Notes: a model not told the origin generated them from the sequence alone. A stretch of 64,000 bases of DNA from CAYNRE01 sp964399535 (GCA_964399535.1 CAYNRE010000055.1:364604-428603), one strand, 5' to 3'. Shown: positions 41,446 through 51,779, counted from the stretch's first letter. Translations and numbers: made by a program.

Positions 41446-42372
41446 TTAAGGGCCTGTCGCCGCGGTTTCGCTTGGCGAATGCGCCGCCAGAAACGCCAGC
41501 AAGCGATCGCGAAACATGGCCTCGCCAAAGGCCGACATATGGTCGGCGCCCGGAAGCACCACGACCTCCAGGTTGGGCATGATGCCGACCATCGCGTCGA
41601 CACCGGCCTTGAGGGGGTCGTTTTCACCGATCAACGCCAACACCGGCCGGGTATTGCCGCGAATCTTCTCCTCGCTTACCAGCAGTTCTTCCCAGCGGCG
41701 AATCACGGCCGCCAGCGCCTTGGGGTTGTTGAGCAACATCACCATCTGATTCACCTGTTGCAACTGTTCGGGGGTCGGCCCCGGTCGGCCGGGCGGGTTC
41801 AAAAAGCGAATCAGCGGCCCCATTCCCTGGCCCGAATCGAGCGAATCGGCCAGTTCGATTAGCATCTGGTCGTCGGGGCCCCCTTTTTGGCGCCAGCCCG
41901 CGCCGCCGAGCGTGGCGGTAAGAACTCGATCGGGGTGCTCGGTGAGCAATTTGCAAGTGATGAATCCTCCCATCGAGTAGCCCACCACATGGGCCTGCTT
42001 GATCCCCAGGTGATCGAGCAGCCGCACCTGGTCCTCGACCATTTCGATGCCGTATTGCGCGGGGTCGAGCGGCTTCTCGCTACGCCCGTGCCCGCGATTG
42101 TCTAGCGCGATGACCCGGTAGTGCTTGGAGAGCAAATCGAACAGCCCCGGCATGACCCATTGCAATTGAATGTTGGCCGTGAAGCCGTGAATCAGCAGCA
42201 CCGGCGTGCCTTCGCCCCGTTCCACGTAATGGATCTTCACTCCGTTGGAATCGAAGAACTTCGATTCGAGCTTGGCCGGCGGCGCGGCGGTGGCCGTCGC
42301 CGGTTCAGCAGCGGCAACCCAGGTGCTCGCGCCCAACCAGATGAGTCCGATAGCGACCGGCGTTCGATACAT
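41446..42372 (-). CDS. exported alpha/beta hydrolase
   Basis: 308 residues from ATG 42372; a signal peptide ends near VAAAE. Standard fold and triad: oxyanion segment LLIHGFTANIQLQW, HYRVIALDNRGHGRS, nucleophile elbow VVGYSMGGF (Ser ~123), acid in LIGENDPLK, His in LPGADHMSAFGEA. Ester or amide substrate unknown. Its stop lies at the border of repeat copy C. Confidence 0.88.
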   Translation of the reverse strand: MYRTPVAIGLIWLGASTWVAAAEPATATAAPPAKLESKFFDSNGVKIHYVERGEGTPVLLIHGFTANIQLQWVMPGLFDLLSKHYRVIALDNRGHGRSEKPLDPAQYGIEMVEDQVRLLDHLGIKQAHVVGYSMGGFITCKLLTEHPDRVLTATLGGAGWRQKGGPDDQMLIELADSLDSGQGMGPLIRFLNPPGRPGPTPEQLQQVNQMVMLLNNPKALAAVIRRWEELLVSEEKIRGNTRPVLALIGENDPLKAGVDAMVGIMPNLEVVVLPGADHMSAFGEAMFRDRLLAFLAAHSPSETAATGP

Positions 42373-43100
42373 GAGAAATTCCCCCACTTGGCGGCCAGAC
42401 GACGCGCGCGGCCTGGCCCGTTCCTATTGGCTTGGTACCGGCCCTGATTCTGCCCGGTCGAGACCGGCGAGGCAATCGGGAGCGGTTTGCCGGCAGATTG
42501 CCCGGGGTTTTCAGGGCGATTCCGGCCAAACTCTGGGAGTTGGGGGGACCAGCCACATCGAGGGGGCTGCACCGCTGACGTCTGGGGCAGTCGTGGCCGC
42601 TCGCCGGGCATGGCGCTTCGAACTTCGCGCAGGTCAGGCCTGGCCCGCCGCCTCCGCTGGCCCAGGGTGCGGAGCACGAATCGCTTGAGCCAACCGGTTG
42701 TAGCTGCTCTAGAAACGCCGCACTTGCAGATGGGCCGCGGCACACCGACTGCGCAGCTCGGGCATTGGTGGACCAGACTTGAAGCGCCTCGGCGCAGAAC
42801 CGCTGCCAGGCGTCGGGGAATCGCGAGCCCGGGCGAGGCCCACGGTTGAGACAACTCGTCGTGGAGGTTTTTCACGCCGGGTCCGATTCGATCCTGGTAT
42901 TCCGGCCGAAGAGGGACGCGCTCGCGGTGCTCATTTCGACCGCGACGAGCCGGAGAAGGTGGGCGTGGCGGCCGAGGACAGCGGGTCGTAGGCAGCCACG
43001 GTGGCGATCGGTCTCCCCTTCGCCAGGGGCCAACGCCGCCGCCGTTTGCACCCTTGACGAGGCCGGGGGAGTGCCCCACACTGCCCAGGAACCTGCCCGC
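42373..43100. other. 730-bp gene-free stretch before tRNA-Lys
   Basis: A long minus-strand frame runs through it, but its Arg/Pro/Ser-rich composition and lack of motifs argue against coding. Promoters for the hydrolase (minus) and tRNA (plus) are expected here. Nothing else recognised. Confidence 0.45.
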
Positions 43101-43173
<73 letters not shown>

Positions 43174-43253
43174 TTGGATCGTAAAGCGTGCTGAAGACGC
43201 GACTTGCGTCTACCCGTCCTCGCGGACGGAGCGGCCTGGGAACCCTAGAAAAT

Positions 43254-43267
43254 CCGGTAATTACCGG
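43254..43267. repeat. 14-bp palindrome between tRNA and integrase
   Basis: CCGGTAATTACCGG is a perfect dyad with near-symmetric flanks (AAT/GTT), 19 bp before the integrase ATG. A second stem, CCGTCC-TCGC-GGACGG, lies at 43214-43229. They could be regulator or recombinase arm-type sites; not proven. Confidence 0.45.
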
Positions 43268-43286
43268 GTTGGGGAGGCCGCTCTCG

Positions 43287-44540
43287 ATGTCAGTCCGCAA
43301 GACCGCCGCTCGCCGTACGCCCACCTATCGTTTGCATCGTCCTTCGGGCCAGGCTGTCGTCACGCTCGATGGCCGCGACTTCTACCTGGGTCCTCACGGG
43401 ACCGATGCCAGCCGCGCCGAGTTCGACCGGATCGTGGGCGAGTGGCTGGTTAATCAGCGGCGACTACCGGCTAGCGCCACCGCCGACCTGTCGGTAAACG
43501 AATTGCTCGTAGCCTACTTCCGCTGGGCTGAAGGTTACTACCGCCAGTCGGAGGAACTGCCCAATATCCGCTGGGCCGTGCGTCCGCTCGTGGCGCTCTA
43601 TGGCCACACTCCGGCGGCGTCGTTCGGACCGCTCGCGTTGAAGTCGGTTCGCCAGCGGATGATCGGCGACGATCTCTGTCGCAAAGAAATTAACAAACGG
43701 ATCGGCCGGATCGTTCGCGTTTTCAAATGGGCGGTTGAAAACGAACTGCTCCCCGGCTCCGTGGTCCACGCCCTGAAGGCGGTCGCCGGGCTGCGCGCTG
43801 GACGGAGCGAGGCTCGGGAAAGTGAGCCGGTTAAGCCCGTGCCGGAGGCCTACGTGGAGGCGATACGCCCGCACGTCCTGCCTGCGGTCTGGGCTATGAT
43901 CGAGCTCCAGCGCCTGACCGGGTGCCGACCTGGCGAAGTTGTGACGATGCGGGGCTGCGATTTGAACATGACTGGACGGGTCTGGACCTACGAACCAGCC
44001 CGACATAAGACGGCCCACCACGGCCACCGCCGCACAATCTTCCTGGGGCCTCGCGCCCAAGCGGTGCTCCGGCCCTGGCTCAAGGCGGACCTGACGGCGT
44101 TTCTATTCTCACCCGCTGAGGCGATCGCCCAATGGCACACTACGCGCGGCGAGGGCTGCCGACACCGCCGCCGGAAGGTGCAGTCGTATTCCGCCCTGCT
44201 CGAACGTGACCGGCTGGCCAGGCGGGGAAAAAAGGCGAAGAGCAGGCGTCTTCCGGCGCAGCACTATACGGTGGGGAGCTACGGCCGAGCGATCGCCCGG
44301 GGCTGCGACAAAGCGAACCGAGCCGCGCACCAGGCCGATCCCTCGATCCCGGCAGACGAGGTCGTCGTGCCACACTGGCACCCGCACCAGCTTCGCCATA
44401 ACGCGGCCACTAACCTGCGGCGGGAATTCGGTTTGGACGTAGCCCGGGTTATTCTTGGCCACCGTTCGCCCGTGGTCACCGAAGTTTACGCCGAGGTCGA
44501 CCACCAGAAGGCCGTGGAAGTAATCGGACGCGTGGGATAA
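43287..44540 (+). CDS. tyrosine-type integrase (site-specific recombinase)
   Basis: 417 residues from ATG 43287, with GGGGAGG upstream. The N-terminal part is a core-binding (SAM-like) domain (~80-160). The catalytic domain has Arg in LTGCRPGEVVTM (~213), HWHPHQLRHNAATNL (His/Arg, ~366-370), LGHRSP (~390) and the nucleophile Tyr in VTEVYAEVD (~400). An insertion rich in Arg/Lys (RRRKVQSYSALLERDRLARR) sits between boxes. It directly follows tRNA-Lys, the classic position for an integrated element's recombinase. Confidence 0.93.
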   Translation: MSVRKTAARRTPTYRLHRPSGQAVVTLDGRDFYLGPHGTDASRAEFDRIVGEWLVNQRRLPASATADLSVNELLVAYFRWAEGYYRQSEELPNIRWAVRPLVALYGHTPAASFGPLALKSVRQRMIGDDLCRKEINKRIGRIVRVFKWAVENELLPGSVVHALKAVAGLRAGRSEARESEPVKPVPEAYVEAIRPHVLPAVWAMIELQRLTGCRPGEVVTMRGCDLNMTGRVWTYEPARHKTAHHGHRRTIFLGPRAQAVLRPWLKADLTAFLFSPAEAIAQWHTTRGEGCRHRRRKVQSYSALLERDRLARRGKKAKSRRLPAQHYTVGSYGRAIARGCDKANRAAHQADPSIPADEVVVPHWHPHQLRHNAATNLRREFGLDVARVILGHRSPVVTEVYAEVDHQKAVEVIGRVG

Positions 44541-46152
44541 GAAGTCTGCCTACCGCTGGCCCGGCCGACGTCGGTGGTTAAACAAATTTTCTCAGTCGAT
44601 AGCTCAGGTAAGCGGGCCCCTATTTTACCGGCTTTCGGCTGGACTCAAGGGACGCCCGCCGCCCCATCCCCTTGGCGGCTGCCTCACGCTTTCCCGCAGG
44701 GTCGATTCCAGCCCAGAGGATTGCGGGGGGCCGAGCAGGCGTTTTGGTGGCGAAGAAAAAATGGTTAATTCACCCTGCCGATCCAGGTAAAACTGAAATC
44801 GACGCCAGCCGTGGACCATGCTTCCACAATTCCGGGCGCGCTAGTCGCGTTGTTCAGTCCGAAAATTTCCTATCCGGGCAGAGTTCGGCCCGGTCGATGG
44901 AACCAAAGAATCCTGGAAGTTCGCTGGCTCCCATTTCGCCCTGAGCCACGATAAATCCCCAGCTTTATTTGCGGGCCCAAATCTGAGGCGGCAAAAAACA
45001 CTCGACCCAAAACCAAAAGGGGGGGCTTTTGCCCCTGGTTGGCCTGGAAGAGTTCTCATCTTCGCAGCAGTTCCCAGGTTTGCGGGCCATCCAATTCACT
45101 CTTTGGTGACGGCGGCGGCGGATCGCTCGCACTGCGACGCAGTCGATCGCTCTGGAGTCCCGCGATTGAGCCGCGCATCTGCGTGCTTTTTCTTTCTCGG
45201 GCGGCCGGTCCGTGCGTTCTGCCCCCTTCGCCGCGATTGCCGCCCCCCTGCCCCCCGCCGAATCTCAGCTTGCCTCCCAGCTCATGGGTCCAACTCTGTA
45301 ATTCCTGTTTCGATGAAACCGAGACAATCATCGAAATCAAGGAAACAAGTTAGGCCCTAAAAACCACAAATAAATCCGTGCACAAATGAAATCGGCGCGA
45401 GACAGGTATCGTAAAGCAGCGGCGTGTACGCGCGGCGTTCAGAAACCCACCCGAGGTTGTCTGAACCAGTCAGAACCAAACACAAGAATGGTCACACTCG
45501 CAGCGGTCGGACAAGCTCTGGACGACCAGGTGGCAGCCCAAGACCGGGCTGCGGCCCCGCAGTGAACGGCACAGAGAATCGGTCCCTGCCACGGGACGTC
45601 GAAACGCCCCGAGTCCGCAGGAGGTCCTTTGCGAAATATGAGAAAAATAAAAAGTGGCCGTCGGGGCTCTTTTTTTCCGCTCGATCGCCGCAAAACAGGT
45701 ATCAGAGGGTAACGGACGCCGCGACTTTGACGACCCGTCCTCGAGACACTTGAACTGAAACGCATAACAAAAAGGAATAGGCCAGCTGTCGGTGGAGATG
45801 CCGATCGCGTAATCGCCGATCGGCTGCTCGGACTACAGCAGCGATGCTCCGTCCGGCGTGTCCGACAAAGCATTTTGAATCTCTCGCGATGGTTCCTCGG
45901 CGGGCAATTCACGGAAGACGTGTCTTAAGGAAATAAATGTTGCGGCATGGCGCACAAATCTCGTCCGTAAAACGCGCCGAGGTCAGTATAGTCGAATAGC
46001 TGCCACGACAGCGCGCTGGTTAAGACTAGAAAAACCTTAATAAACACGGTCGCAGTCGTGGTATGTGATCACTCGGCCCCTGGCCGGATCACGAAGCCCG
46101 CTGAGTAATTTCTGATTGTTGAATTCCGAACCCAAAGACGCGAGCTCAAAAA
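44541..46152. other. 1.6-kb gene-poor region of the integrated element
   Basis: Less GC-rich than the flanks, with runs such as AATAAATCC and ACCTTAATAAAC. Short frames exist (for example 45056-45340 and 45439-45912, minus) but show no motif, ribosome site or coding bias I trust. Regulatory genes (repressor), an origin or decayed cargo may lie here. Confidence 0.45.
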
Positions 46153-46521
46153 ATGTCGATCGACGCGCAGTCCGAAAGTCTGGTCTCGCTCCACGATGCA
46201 GCAAAGCTGCTGCCTCCCCGCCGAGGCGGTAAGCGCCCGCACGTATCGTGCATGTATCGCTGGACGTCCTCGGGTTGCCGCGGCGTGATACTCGAAAGCC
46301 TCCAGGTCGGCGGCACGCGGTGCACCTCGCACGAGGCCCTGGCGCGTTTCTTCGATCGCTTAACCCACGCTGACGGGGGCCCTCTTCCGATTCGTTCGCT
46401 CGCGGAGCGTCGCCGCGCTTCGGAGAAGGCCGCGGCCGAACTGGCGAGGTACGGGATTGACGCTCAGGGCTTTTCCGACCCCCAGCAAGAAAACCCACGC
46501 GGCTCCGGCGTGCCGCGGTAG
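46153..46521 (+). CDS. DUF1580-like DNA-binding protein (excisionase-like)
   Basis: 122 residues. LVSLHDAAKLLPPRRGGKRP, then CMYRWTSSGCRGVILES and TSHEALARFFDRLT, fit the planctomycete DUF1580 family, a winged-helix/MerR-like fold seen beside integrases. By analogy it may serve as recombination directionality factor or replication regulator. It precedes the primase-helicase by 25 bp, in one apparent operon. Confidence 0.7.
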   Translation: MSIDAQSESLVSLHDAAKLLPPRRGGKRPHVSCMYRWTSSGCRGVILESLQVGGTRCTSHEALARFFDRLTHADGGPLPIRSLAERRRASEKAAAELARYGIDAQGFSDPQQENPRGSGVPR

Positions 46522-46546
46522 TCCCTCCGAAAAAAAAGGAAATCAA

Positions 46547-49198
46547 ATGAACAAAAGTACCACTCGGACCCCTGGCGCAAGCGACAGGTGGCTAACCGTT
46601 TCTTCCTCGAACCCCTGCCCGGCCTGCTCAAAACCAGACTGGTGTGCCTGGACGCCTGACCGCCAAAGGCTGCGATGTATGCGCGGCGCGGGGAGCACCC
46701 CAGAAGGGATGCATCTGGTCGGCCGGGACCGAGAAGGAGCCACGCTTTATACCAAGGTGGCTGCACCCCCTCGGGCGCATCTCGGCCCAAAAAATACTTC
46801 ACAGCCGCCCAGGCGAGCAGCGTCCAAGCAGCCGGCCTCCGGGACGATTTCGGCGCCGGCCCAGCAGGATCTAAAGGCCCTCGACGAGCGTTTTCAAGCG
46901 GCGATCACCCCCGACCAACTCGAGGCCCTGGCCAGCCAACTGGGCGTGACGGTGTCGGCGCTGCAAAAGGTGCACTGTGGCTGGGCCACCCAACAGGATC
47001 TTCGCTCGCTGGGAGCCAGCGGCGCCGGCTGGGATACTCAATACCCCGACGGAGCCTACAGCCTCCCGGAGCGTCACGGTACCGGTCGACTGGTTGGGTT
47101 CTCATTCAGATCGGAAAACGGTCAGAAGGGCGCGACGTCCTCGAAGTACGGTTGCCGCCGCGGCCTAATCGTCCCGGCAGGACTCCACCACCTGGGCCAG
47201 CCCGTGCTCGTGGTCGAGGGGGCCTCCGACGTGGCGGCTTGCCAGGCGTTAGGTCTGGCTGCGGTCGGTCGCCCCAGCAACTCCGGTGGCGCCGATGAAC
47301 TCGCCCTGCTGCTCGATGGCCGTGAACTGCTGGTCGTGGCAGAAAATGACAGCAAAGACTCCGGGGCCTGGCCCGGGCGGGACGGCGCCAAGGCCGTTGC
47401 CCAGCGCCTGGCCTCGGCCCGCGACGAACCGGTCGCCTGGGCGCTGCCGCCGGAGGAGATCAAGGATATGCGAGATTGGCTGCGGATTCGGGTAGCCGCA
47501 GGGCTCGACCTGCACAACCAAGAAGCCTGCCGGGCCGCCGGCCAAGAGTTGCTCGCCGCGCTTCAAGCCGAATCTCGCGAGGTCAGACCTCCTCGAACGA
47601 GCGCGGCCGACCGGCTGGTGCGACTGGCCCACCAGCATTATCAACTCGGGGTGAGCGAGGATCACGAGCCCTTTGCCGTACTCGTCGACGGGCCGAACGT
47701 GGCCCTCACTATCAGCAAGAATTCGGAGTTGCGATCCCGGCTGGCGGCCGACTACCAACAGCAGGTCGGAAAAGCCCCCAGCGGCGCCGCGCTGGGTGAT
47801 GCCCTCACGGTACTTGAAGGGCAGGCGAGCAACAGCCAGCCCGAACCGGTTGCACTCCGCCTGGCGGCCGATGCAAACCAGCTCGTGCTCGATCTGGGAA
47901 CCACTGACGGCGCCGCAGTGGTGATTCAGCCCGGTGCATGGGAGTTGGTCGAGCGATCGCCGGTGATCTTTCGTCGCACGGCCCTGACCCTGGCACTCCC
48001 CAGGCCGGAGCGGGGAGGTAATCTCGAAGACCTCCGCCAGCTGCTCAACGTCTCCGACGAAACCTGGCTGCTAGTCCGAGGTTGGCTTGTGGCGGCCTTG
48101 CTCCCGGAGATCTCCCACCCCGTGCTGATGCTGGGGGGCCAGCAGGGCACTGGTAAGAGCACAGCAGGCAGGATGCTGGTCGAGTTGTTTGACCCCTCGC
48201 ACGCTCCTCTACGCAGCCCGCCGCGAGATGTCGAAACCTGGGCGACGTTTGCCGCAGCCTCATGGGGCATTGTGCTCGACAATATCAGTACGATTCCACC
48301 TTGGCTGTCCGACGCCCTGTGCAAGGCAGTGACGGGCGATGGGTCGATTCGCCGCCTCCTCTACACCAATAGCGGGGTGTCGGTCCTGTCGTTTCGGCGG
48401 GTTATCGCCCTCACGTCCATTGACCCAGGCGCCCTGCGAGGCGACCTCGCCGAGCGGCTGCTCATCGTTGACTTGGAGCCGATCCACCGGACGCGGCGGA
48501 AATCGGAAACCGCCATGTTAGCCCAGTATCAATCCATTCAGCCGCGTTTGCTGGGTGGGCTGCTCGACCTGACGGCAAAGGTGCTTGACGAGCTTCAGCG
48601 AGTGCAACTGCCCGGACTTCCGCGGATGGCCGATTTCGCGCGGGTACTGGCCGCGATCGACCAGGTGGACGGGGTGGTCGACCCGAACGGTGGATCACTG
48701 GCCATTTACCTAGGCCAGTCTGTGCGGTTGGCAGCGGAAGTCATCGAAAGCGACGAAGTGGCTCGTGCGATCGAGGTCTTGGCCGACTCTGTCGGCCACT
48801 GGCAGGGCACGACCACCGAGCTGCTCGACAAGATTACGCCAGGCCACTCACCTCGGGGCTGGCCAAGAACAGCTCGCGGCTTGGCGGGCCACCTAAAGCG
48901 ACTCCAACCGGCCCTGGCCCAGGTAGGCATCGAGGTCGTTCACGAGCGGGCCAAGAACCGCAATCGGGATCGGCGGATCTGCCTAACAAAGGTGACGCCT
49001 ACCCCCACTCGCTTTATCCCATCGTCCGCTACGCCAGACGAATGCGATTGCGAGCCAACGCAAGTTATTGCGATCAAAGTAAACGCGGACGGTACGGACG
49101 ATGCGGACGGTACCCCACAGCCTATCCAACCACGCCACGACCCCCTGGACCCGACCGCCAACAGTACAGGGTGGGACTTGGACCAGTGGGTGAGCTGA
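46547..49198 (+). CDS. toprim primase / P-loop helicase replication protein
   Basis: 883 residues from ATG 46547, with AAGGA 6 nt upstream. The N-terminus has Cys pairs (NPCPACSKPDWCAW ... LRCMRG), a probable zinc ribbon. A toprim domain follows: PVLVVEGASDVAACQAL (~220, catalytic Glu) and LLVVAENDSKDSGAW (~260, DxD-like). Residues ~505-700 are an ATPase with Walker A LGGQQGTGKST (~530) and arginine-rich later motifs (LRGDLAERLLIVDLE). The architecture is that of phage- and plasmid-type primase-helicases. The C-terminal end is encoded partly by 9-bp repeats. A family A polymerase follows. Confidence 0.85.
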   Translation: MNKSTTRTPGASDRWLTVSSSNPCPACSKPDWCAWTPDRQRLRCMRGAGSTPEGMHLVGRDREGATLYTKVAAPPRAHLGPKNTSQPPRRAASKQPASGTISAPAQQDLKALDERFQAAITPDQLEALASQLGVTVSALQKVHCGWATQQDLRSLGASGAGWDTQYPDGAYSLPERHGTGRLVGFSFRSENGQKGATSSKYGCRRGLIVPAGLHHLGQPVLVVEGASDVAACQALGLAAVGRPSNSGGADELALLLDGRELLVVAENDSKDSGAWPGRDGAKAVAQRLASARDEPVAWALPPEEIKDMRDWLRIRVAAGLDLHNQEACRAAGQELLAALQAESREVRPPRTSAADRLVRLAHQHYQLGVSEDHEPFAVLVDGPNVALTISKNSELRSRLAADYQQQVGKAPSGAALGDALTVLEGQASNSQPEPVALRLAADANQLVLDLGTTDGAAVVIQPGAWELVERSPVIFRRTALTLALPRPERGGNLEDLRQLLNVSDETWLLVRGWLVAALLPEISHPVLMLGGQQGTGKSTAGRMLVELFDPSHAPLRSPPRDVETWATFAAASWGIVLDNISTIPPWLSDALCKAVTGDGSIRRLLYTNSGVSVLSFRRVIALTSIDPGALRGDLAERLLIVDLEPIHRTRRKSETAMLAQYQSIQPRLLGGLLDLTAKVLDELQRVQLPGLPRMADFARVLAAIDQVDGVVDPNGGSLAIYLGQSVRLAAEVIESDEVARAIEVLADSVGHWQGTTTELLDKITPGHSPRGWPRTARGLAGHLKRLQPALAQVGIEVVHERAKNRNRDRRICLTKVTPTPTRFIPSSATPDECDCEPTQVIAIKVNADGTDDADGTPQPIQPRHDPLDPTANSTGWDLDQWVS
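49085..49111 (+). repeat. 9-bp iteron-like triplet 1
   Basis: GCGGACGGT-ACGGACGAT-GCGGACGGT, three adjacent 9-mers inside the 3' end of the primase gene. The same 9-mer recurs as triplets at 51753 (inverted) and 51842. Confidence 0.6.
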
Positions 49199-49239
49199 TC
49201 GCGTTCCTTTTCCAGGCATTTCATTTAAAGAGAAATCTC

Positions 49240-51234
49240 ATGACTCTGACCAACGTCCTCTTTGCCGAAAGAAATTACCGTTTTGGAATCTGGCAGCCAG
49301 GTCGGGGCAAGATCTTCGACCAATGCGCCATCGGCACCCTGTCGACGGCGATGGACGCGGACCAGCCCAATCTAGTCCCAAATCTGGTTCTCTTGGCGGC
49401 TACCAACGGGGCCCAATCAGTATTCGTATCGGCCGAACATACCGGGGAATTCCTCGAGGCTCACCTCGACGCTGCCTGGCTCTTTCACAACGCGGCCTTC
49501 GACTTGGCCGTTTTGCAACAGGCGGTGGCCTCCGGGCTCGACCTATATGCCCAGGTCGAAGCGAACCGAGTTTGGTGCACGTTGGTGCTTCGCCGGCTGT
49601 TGCTGCTGGCGACAGAGGGAAATGCCCCCGTCGATCGAGCCGGGCTAAACCGTTCTGTGCAGGACCTGCTGGGCATCGAACTCGACGAGGAAGACTCTGG
49701 CGACGGGGAAGATTGTCTTCACACCCATCTCGGGCAATATCTTCGGAGTCCGATCAGGGCGATTCCGCCCAAATACCTTAAGTATGCCGGGTCCAATGCC
49801 GTGGCTACTTGGAATTTGTTAGGGGAGCTTCGGAAACAAACCCGGGCAGTGCTCGACGGGTCGCAGCAGGCGTTCGGGTATGTGGACCGGGACTGGCTTC
49901 GCCGGGTCACGAAAGAGTTTGGCCCGCTGACCCACCATGTCCAGCTTCGGGCTAGCATCGTCACCGATACGCTTCACCAAAATGGGCTGGCCGTCGACCG
50001 TGAGAGGGTCAGTCAGCTTCGGCAGCAGGTTTCAGCCGGTTTGGCAGCTTTGCGGGCCCGACTGGCTGAGCAGGGATACTTTCCAGGCACCCGCGGCTCC
50101 TCCGAGGTACTACAGGGGTTAATTAAGGGCACTCTCGAATTACATCCCGATCTAGTCGTGCCACGCACCCCTAACGGGCGAGGCTGGTCCACCAAGGCCG
50201 AAGACCTCGCCCCCCTGGCATCGGTCAATCCGTTTTTTTCTGACTACACGGCCTTCCGACGTCAGGAAAAATTCCTCTCGACCTACCTAGAAAAACTCGA
50301 TCGGGACCGGATCCACCCCCAATTTCAGTATTTGCTGACCACCGGGCGGACCTCATGCAGCCAGCCCAACGTACAGAACCTGCCCCGGGAAGGGGCAGCC
50401 AACCTGGGAATATCCGTGCGAAGTTGCCTGCGGCCCTCCCCCGGGAACGTGTTTATCGCCCCCGACTTTTGCCAGATCGAACTGGTAGCTCTGGCCCTGG
50501 CCTTTGATCAGCAATTCGGCCTAGGAACGGCTATGCGAGATCTCATCAACTTAGGAGCCGACCTGCATCGGATCCTGGCGGCGAAGGTGCTCAACAAAAA
50601 CCCCGATGAGGTGACCCGCGAAGAGCGACAGGGTGCCAAGGCGGTCTCGTTCGGTCGGCCAGGCGGGATGGGTGCGCAATCCTTACAGAAAATCGCCCGA
50701 GAGACCTATGGGGTGGCGTTGACGCCGGAGGACGTGGCTCAGCGGATTCAGGCGTATCACGCAATCTGCCCCGAACTCGACCAATATCTGCGGGACAGGG
50801 CCAACGGCAGAGATCGGCCCGTGTTTACCTATACGGGGCGGCTGCGGGCAGCGGCCAGTTTTTCCGCCTCGCGAAACACCGTGTTCCAAGGACTGGCTGC
50901 CGATGGGGCGATACTATCCCTATGGAGTCTATGGCGGGCCGGTTTCCGTATTGCCAACTTCGTCCACGATCAGATTGTTGTCGAAGTACCTGAGGATGGA
51001 TCCCTAGAGGCTCGCCAGGCCGAGGTAGAACGACTGATGGTCGAGGCGATGCAGAAGGTGTTGCCAGGAATGCGAGTCGAAGTGGAAACCCAGATTACCC
51101 GCTCGCTCGACAAACGCGATCAAGTCGAACGGGTGGTAAATCAGTCCTCAAATAAAGTAGAGAGTGGTCTCGTCAGACAGGAGCGGCCTGGTATTTCCCG
51201 CCCCTCGGTTGCTCGGCGGCGGGTTCTGGCCTAG
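49240..51234 (+). CDS. family A DNA polymerase with 3'-5' exonuclease-like N-terminus
   Basis: 664 residues from ATG 49240, 41 bp after the primase gene. Residues ~60-180 resemble a DnaQ-like exonuclease (WLFHNAAFDLAVLQ). Polymerase motifs: TGRTSCSQPNVQNLPR (~370), motif A APDFCQIELVALAL (~407; Pol I has DYSQIELR), motif B REERQGAKAVSFGRPGG (~460; keeps R, K and F-G), and motif C NFVHDQIVVEVPED (~577; HDE becomes HDQ). No 5'-nuclease domain, so it is phage-like rather than the host PolA. With the upstream primase-helicase it could replicate the element independently. Confidence 0.9.
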   Translation: MTLTNVLFAERNYRFGIWQPGRGKIFDQCAIGTLSTAMDADQPNLVPNLVLLAATNGAQSVFVSAEHTGEFLEAHLDAAWLFHNAAFDLAVLQQAVASGLDLYAQVEANRVWCTLVLRRLLLLATEGNAPVDRAGLNRSVQDLLGIELDEEDSGDGEDCLHTHLGQYLRSPIRAIPPKYLKYAGSNAVATWNLLGELRKQTRAVLDGSQQAFGYVDRDWLRRVTKEFGPLTHHVQLRASIVTDTLHQNGLAVDRERVSQLRQQVSAGLAALRARLAEQGYFPGTRGSSEVLQGLIKGTLELHPDLVVPRTPNGRGWSTKAEDLAPLASVNPFFSDYTAFRRQEKFLSTYLEKLDRDRIHPQFQYLLTTGRTSCSQPNVQNLPREGAANLGISVRSCLRPSPGNVFIAPDFCQIELVALALAFDQQFGLGTAMRDLINLGADLHRILAAKVLNKNPDEVTREERQGAKAVSFGRPGGMGAQSLQKIARETYGVALTPEDVAQRIQAYHAICPELDQYLRDRANGRDRPVFTYTGRLRAAASFSASRNTVFQGLAADGAILSLWSLWRAGFRIANFVHDQIVVEVPEDGSLEARQAEVERLMVEAMQKVLPGMRVEVETQITRSLDKRDQVERVVNQSSNKVESGLVRQERPGISRPSVARRRVLA

Positions 51235-51278
51235 TAATCGGTCAGCTATCGGTACCTGGATACCCTGTTGTGCGTCGG

Positions 51279-51307
51279 CCCGTGGGGTTTTGGTTTCTCC
51301 CCACGGG
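51279..51307 (+). terminator. hairpin after the polymerase gene
   Basis: CCCGTGGGG / CCCCACGGG, 9-bp perfect stem with an 11-nt T-rich loop, 45 bp past the stop. No T-tract follows. Confidence 0.45.
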
Positions 51308-51347
51308 GGCGTAATTCGGGGACGGGGGATTTGAGAAAAATCGGTAA

Positions 51348-51366
51348 TCCAGGCCCGAGGCCTGGA
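51348..51366. repeat. short perfect inverted repeat
   Basis: TCCAGGCC-CGA-GGCCTGGA, an 8-bp stem with a 3-nt loop. Function unknown; it could be a second terminator arm. Confidence 0.4.
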
Positions 51367-51752
51367 CGTTAAATCCAGAGTCACGGTCCGGGACCTGGGC
51401 CATAAACCAAATTGGCTAGGCCGATGATCACCTCAGAGTGCATGGCTGGTCACCCAGTGACGCCGGGCCAATTCTTCTCCTGCCCTCTTTGATTCTGGTT
51501 ACTCGAATTGGCGATCTTCGCAACCGGCCTGCGAGGCTTGGTGGGGCCGGTCACGATTCTGGACGGTATTCAAATATCCGACCCCCATGGGTGGTTCCCG
51601 CCGCGGGTGTCACAAGCGGAGTTGCCGCACGCCCCACCTTATAAGTTTCTCGCTGGCCTCGGGTCGCTTCGACTTCAAGGTGGTGCTCCGGGATCAGTGA
51701 CACGGGACGTCGTTTGGGGCCCGATGGGCACCAAACAGTGTGGGTGGCAAAC

Positions 51753-51779
51753 AACCGTCCGAACCGTCCGAACCGTCCG
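51753..51779 (-). repeat. 9-bp iteron-like triplet 2 (inverted)
   Basis: Three perfect copies of AACCGTCCG, which on the minus strand is CGGACGGTT, the same core as triplets 1 and 3. Confidence 0.65.

Noticed and set aside
41277..41582. Possible small protein RAELGSAPGEVEIGHDGMFQ in repeat copy C (and similar in A and B)
   Set aside because: The frames differ outside the repeat core, have no ribosome site, and sequence conservation is better explained by the DNA/RNA stem.
45056..45912. Two minus-strand frames in the element's gene-poor stretch
   Set aside because: No start signal, no recognisable domain, composition not protein-like.
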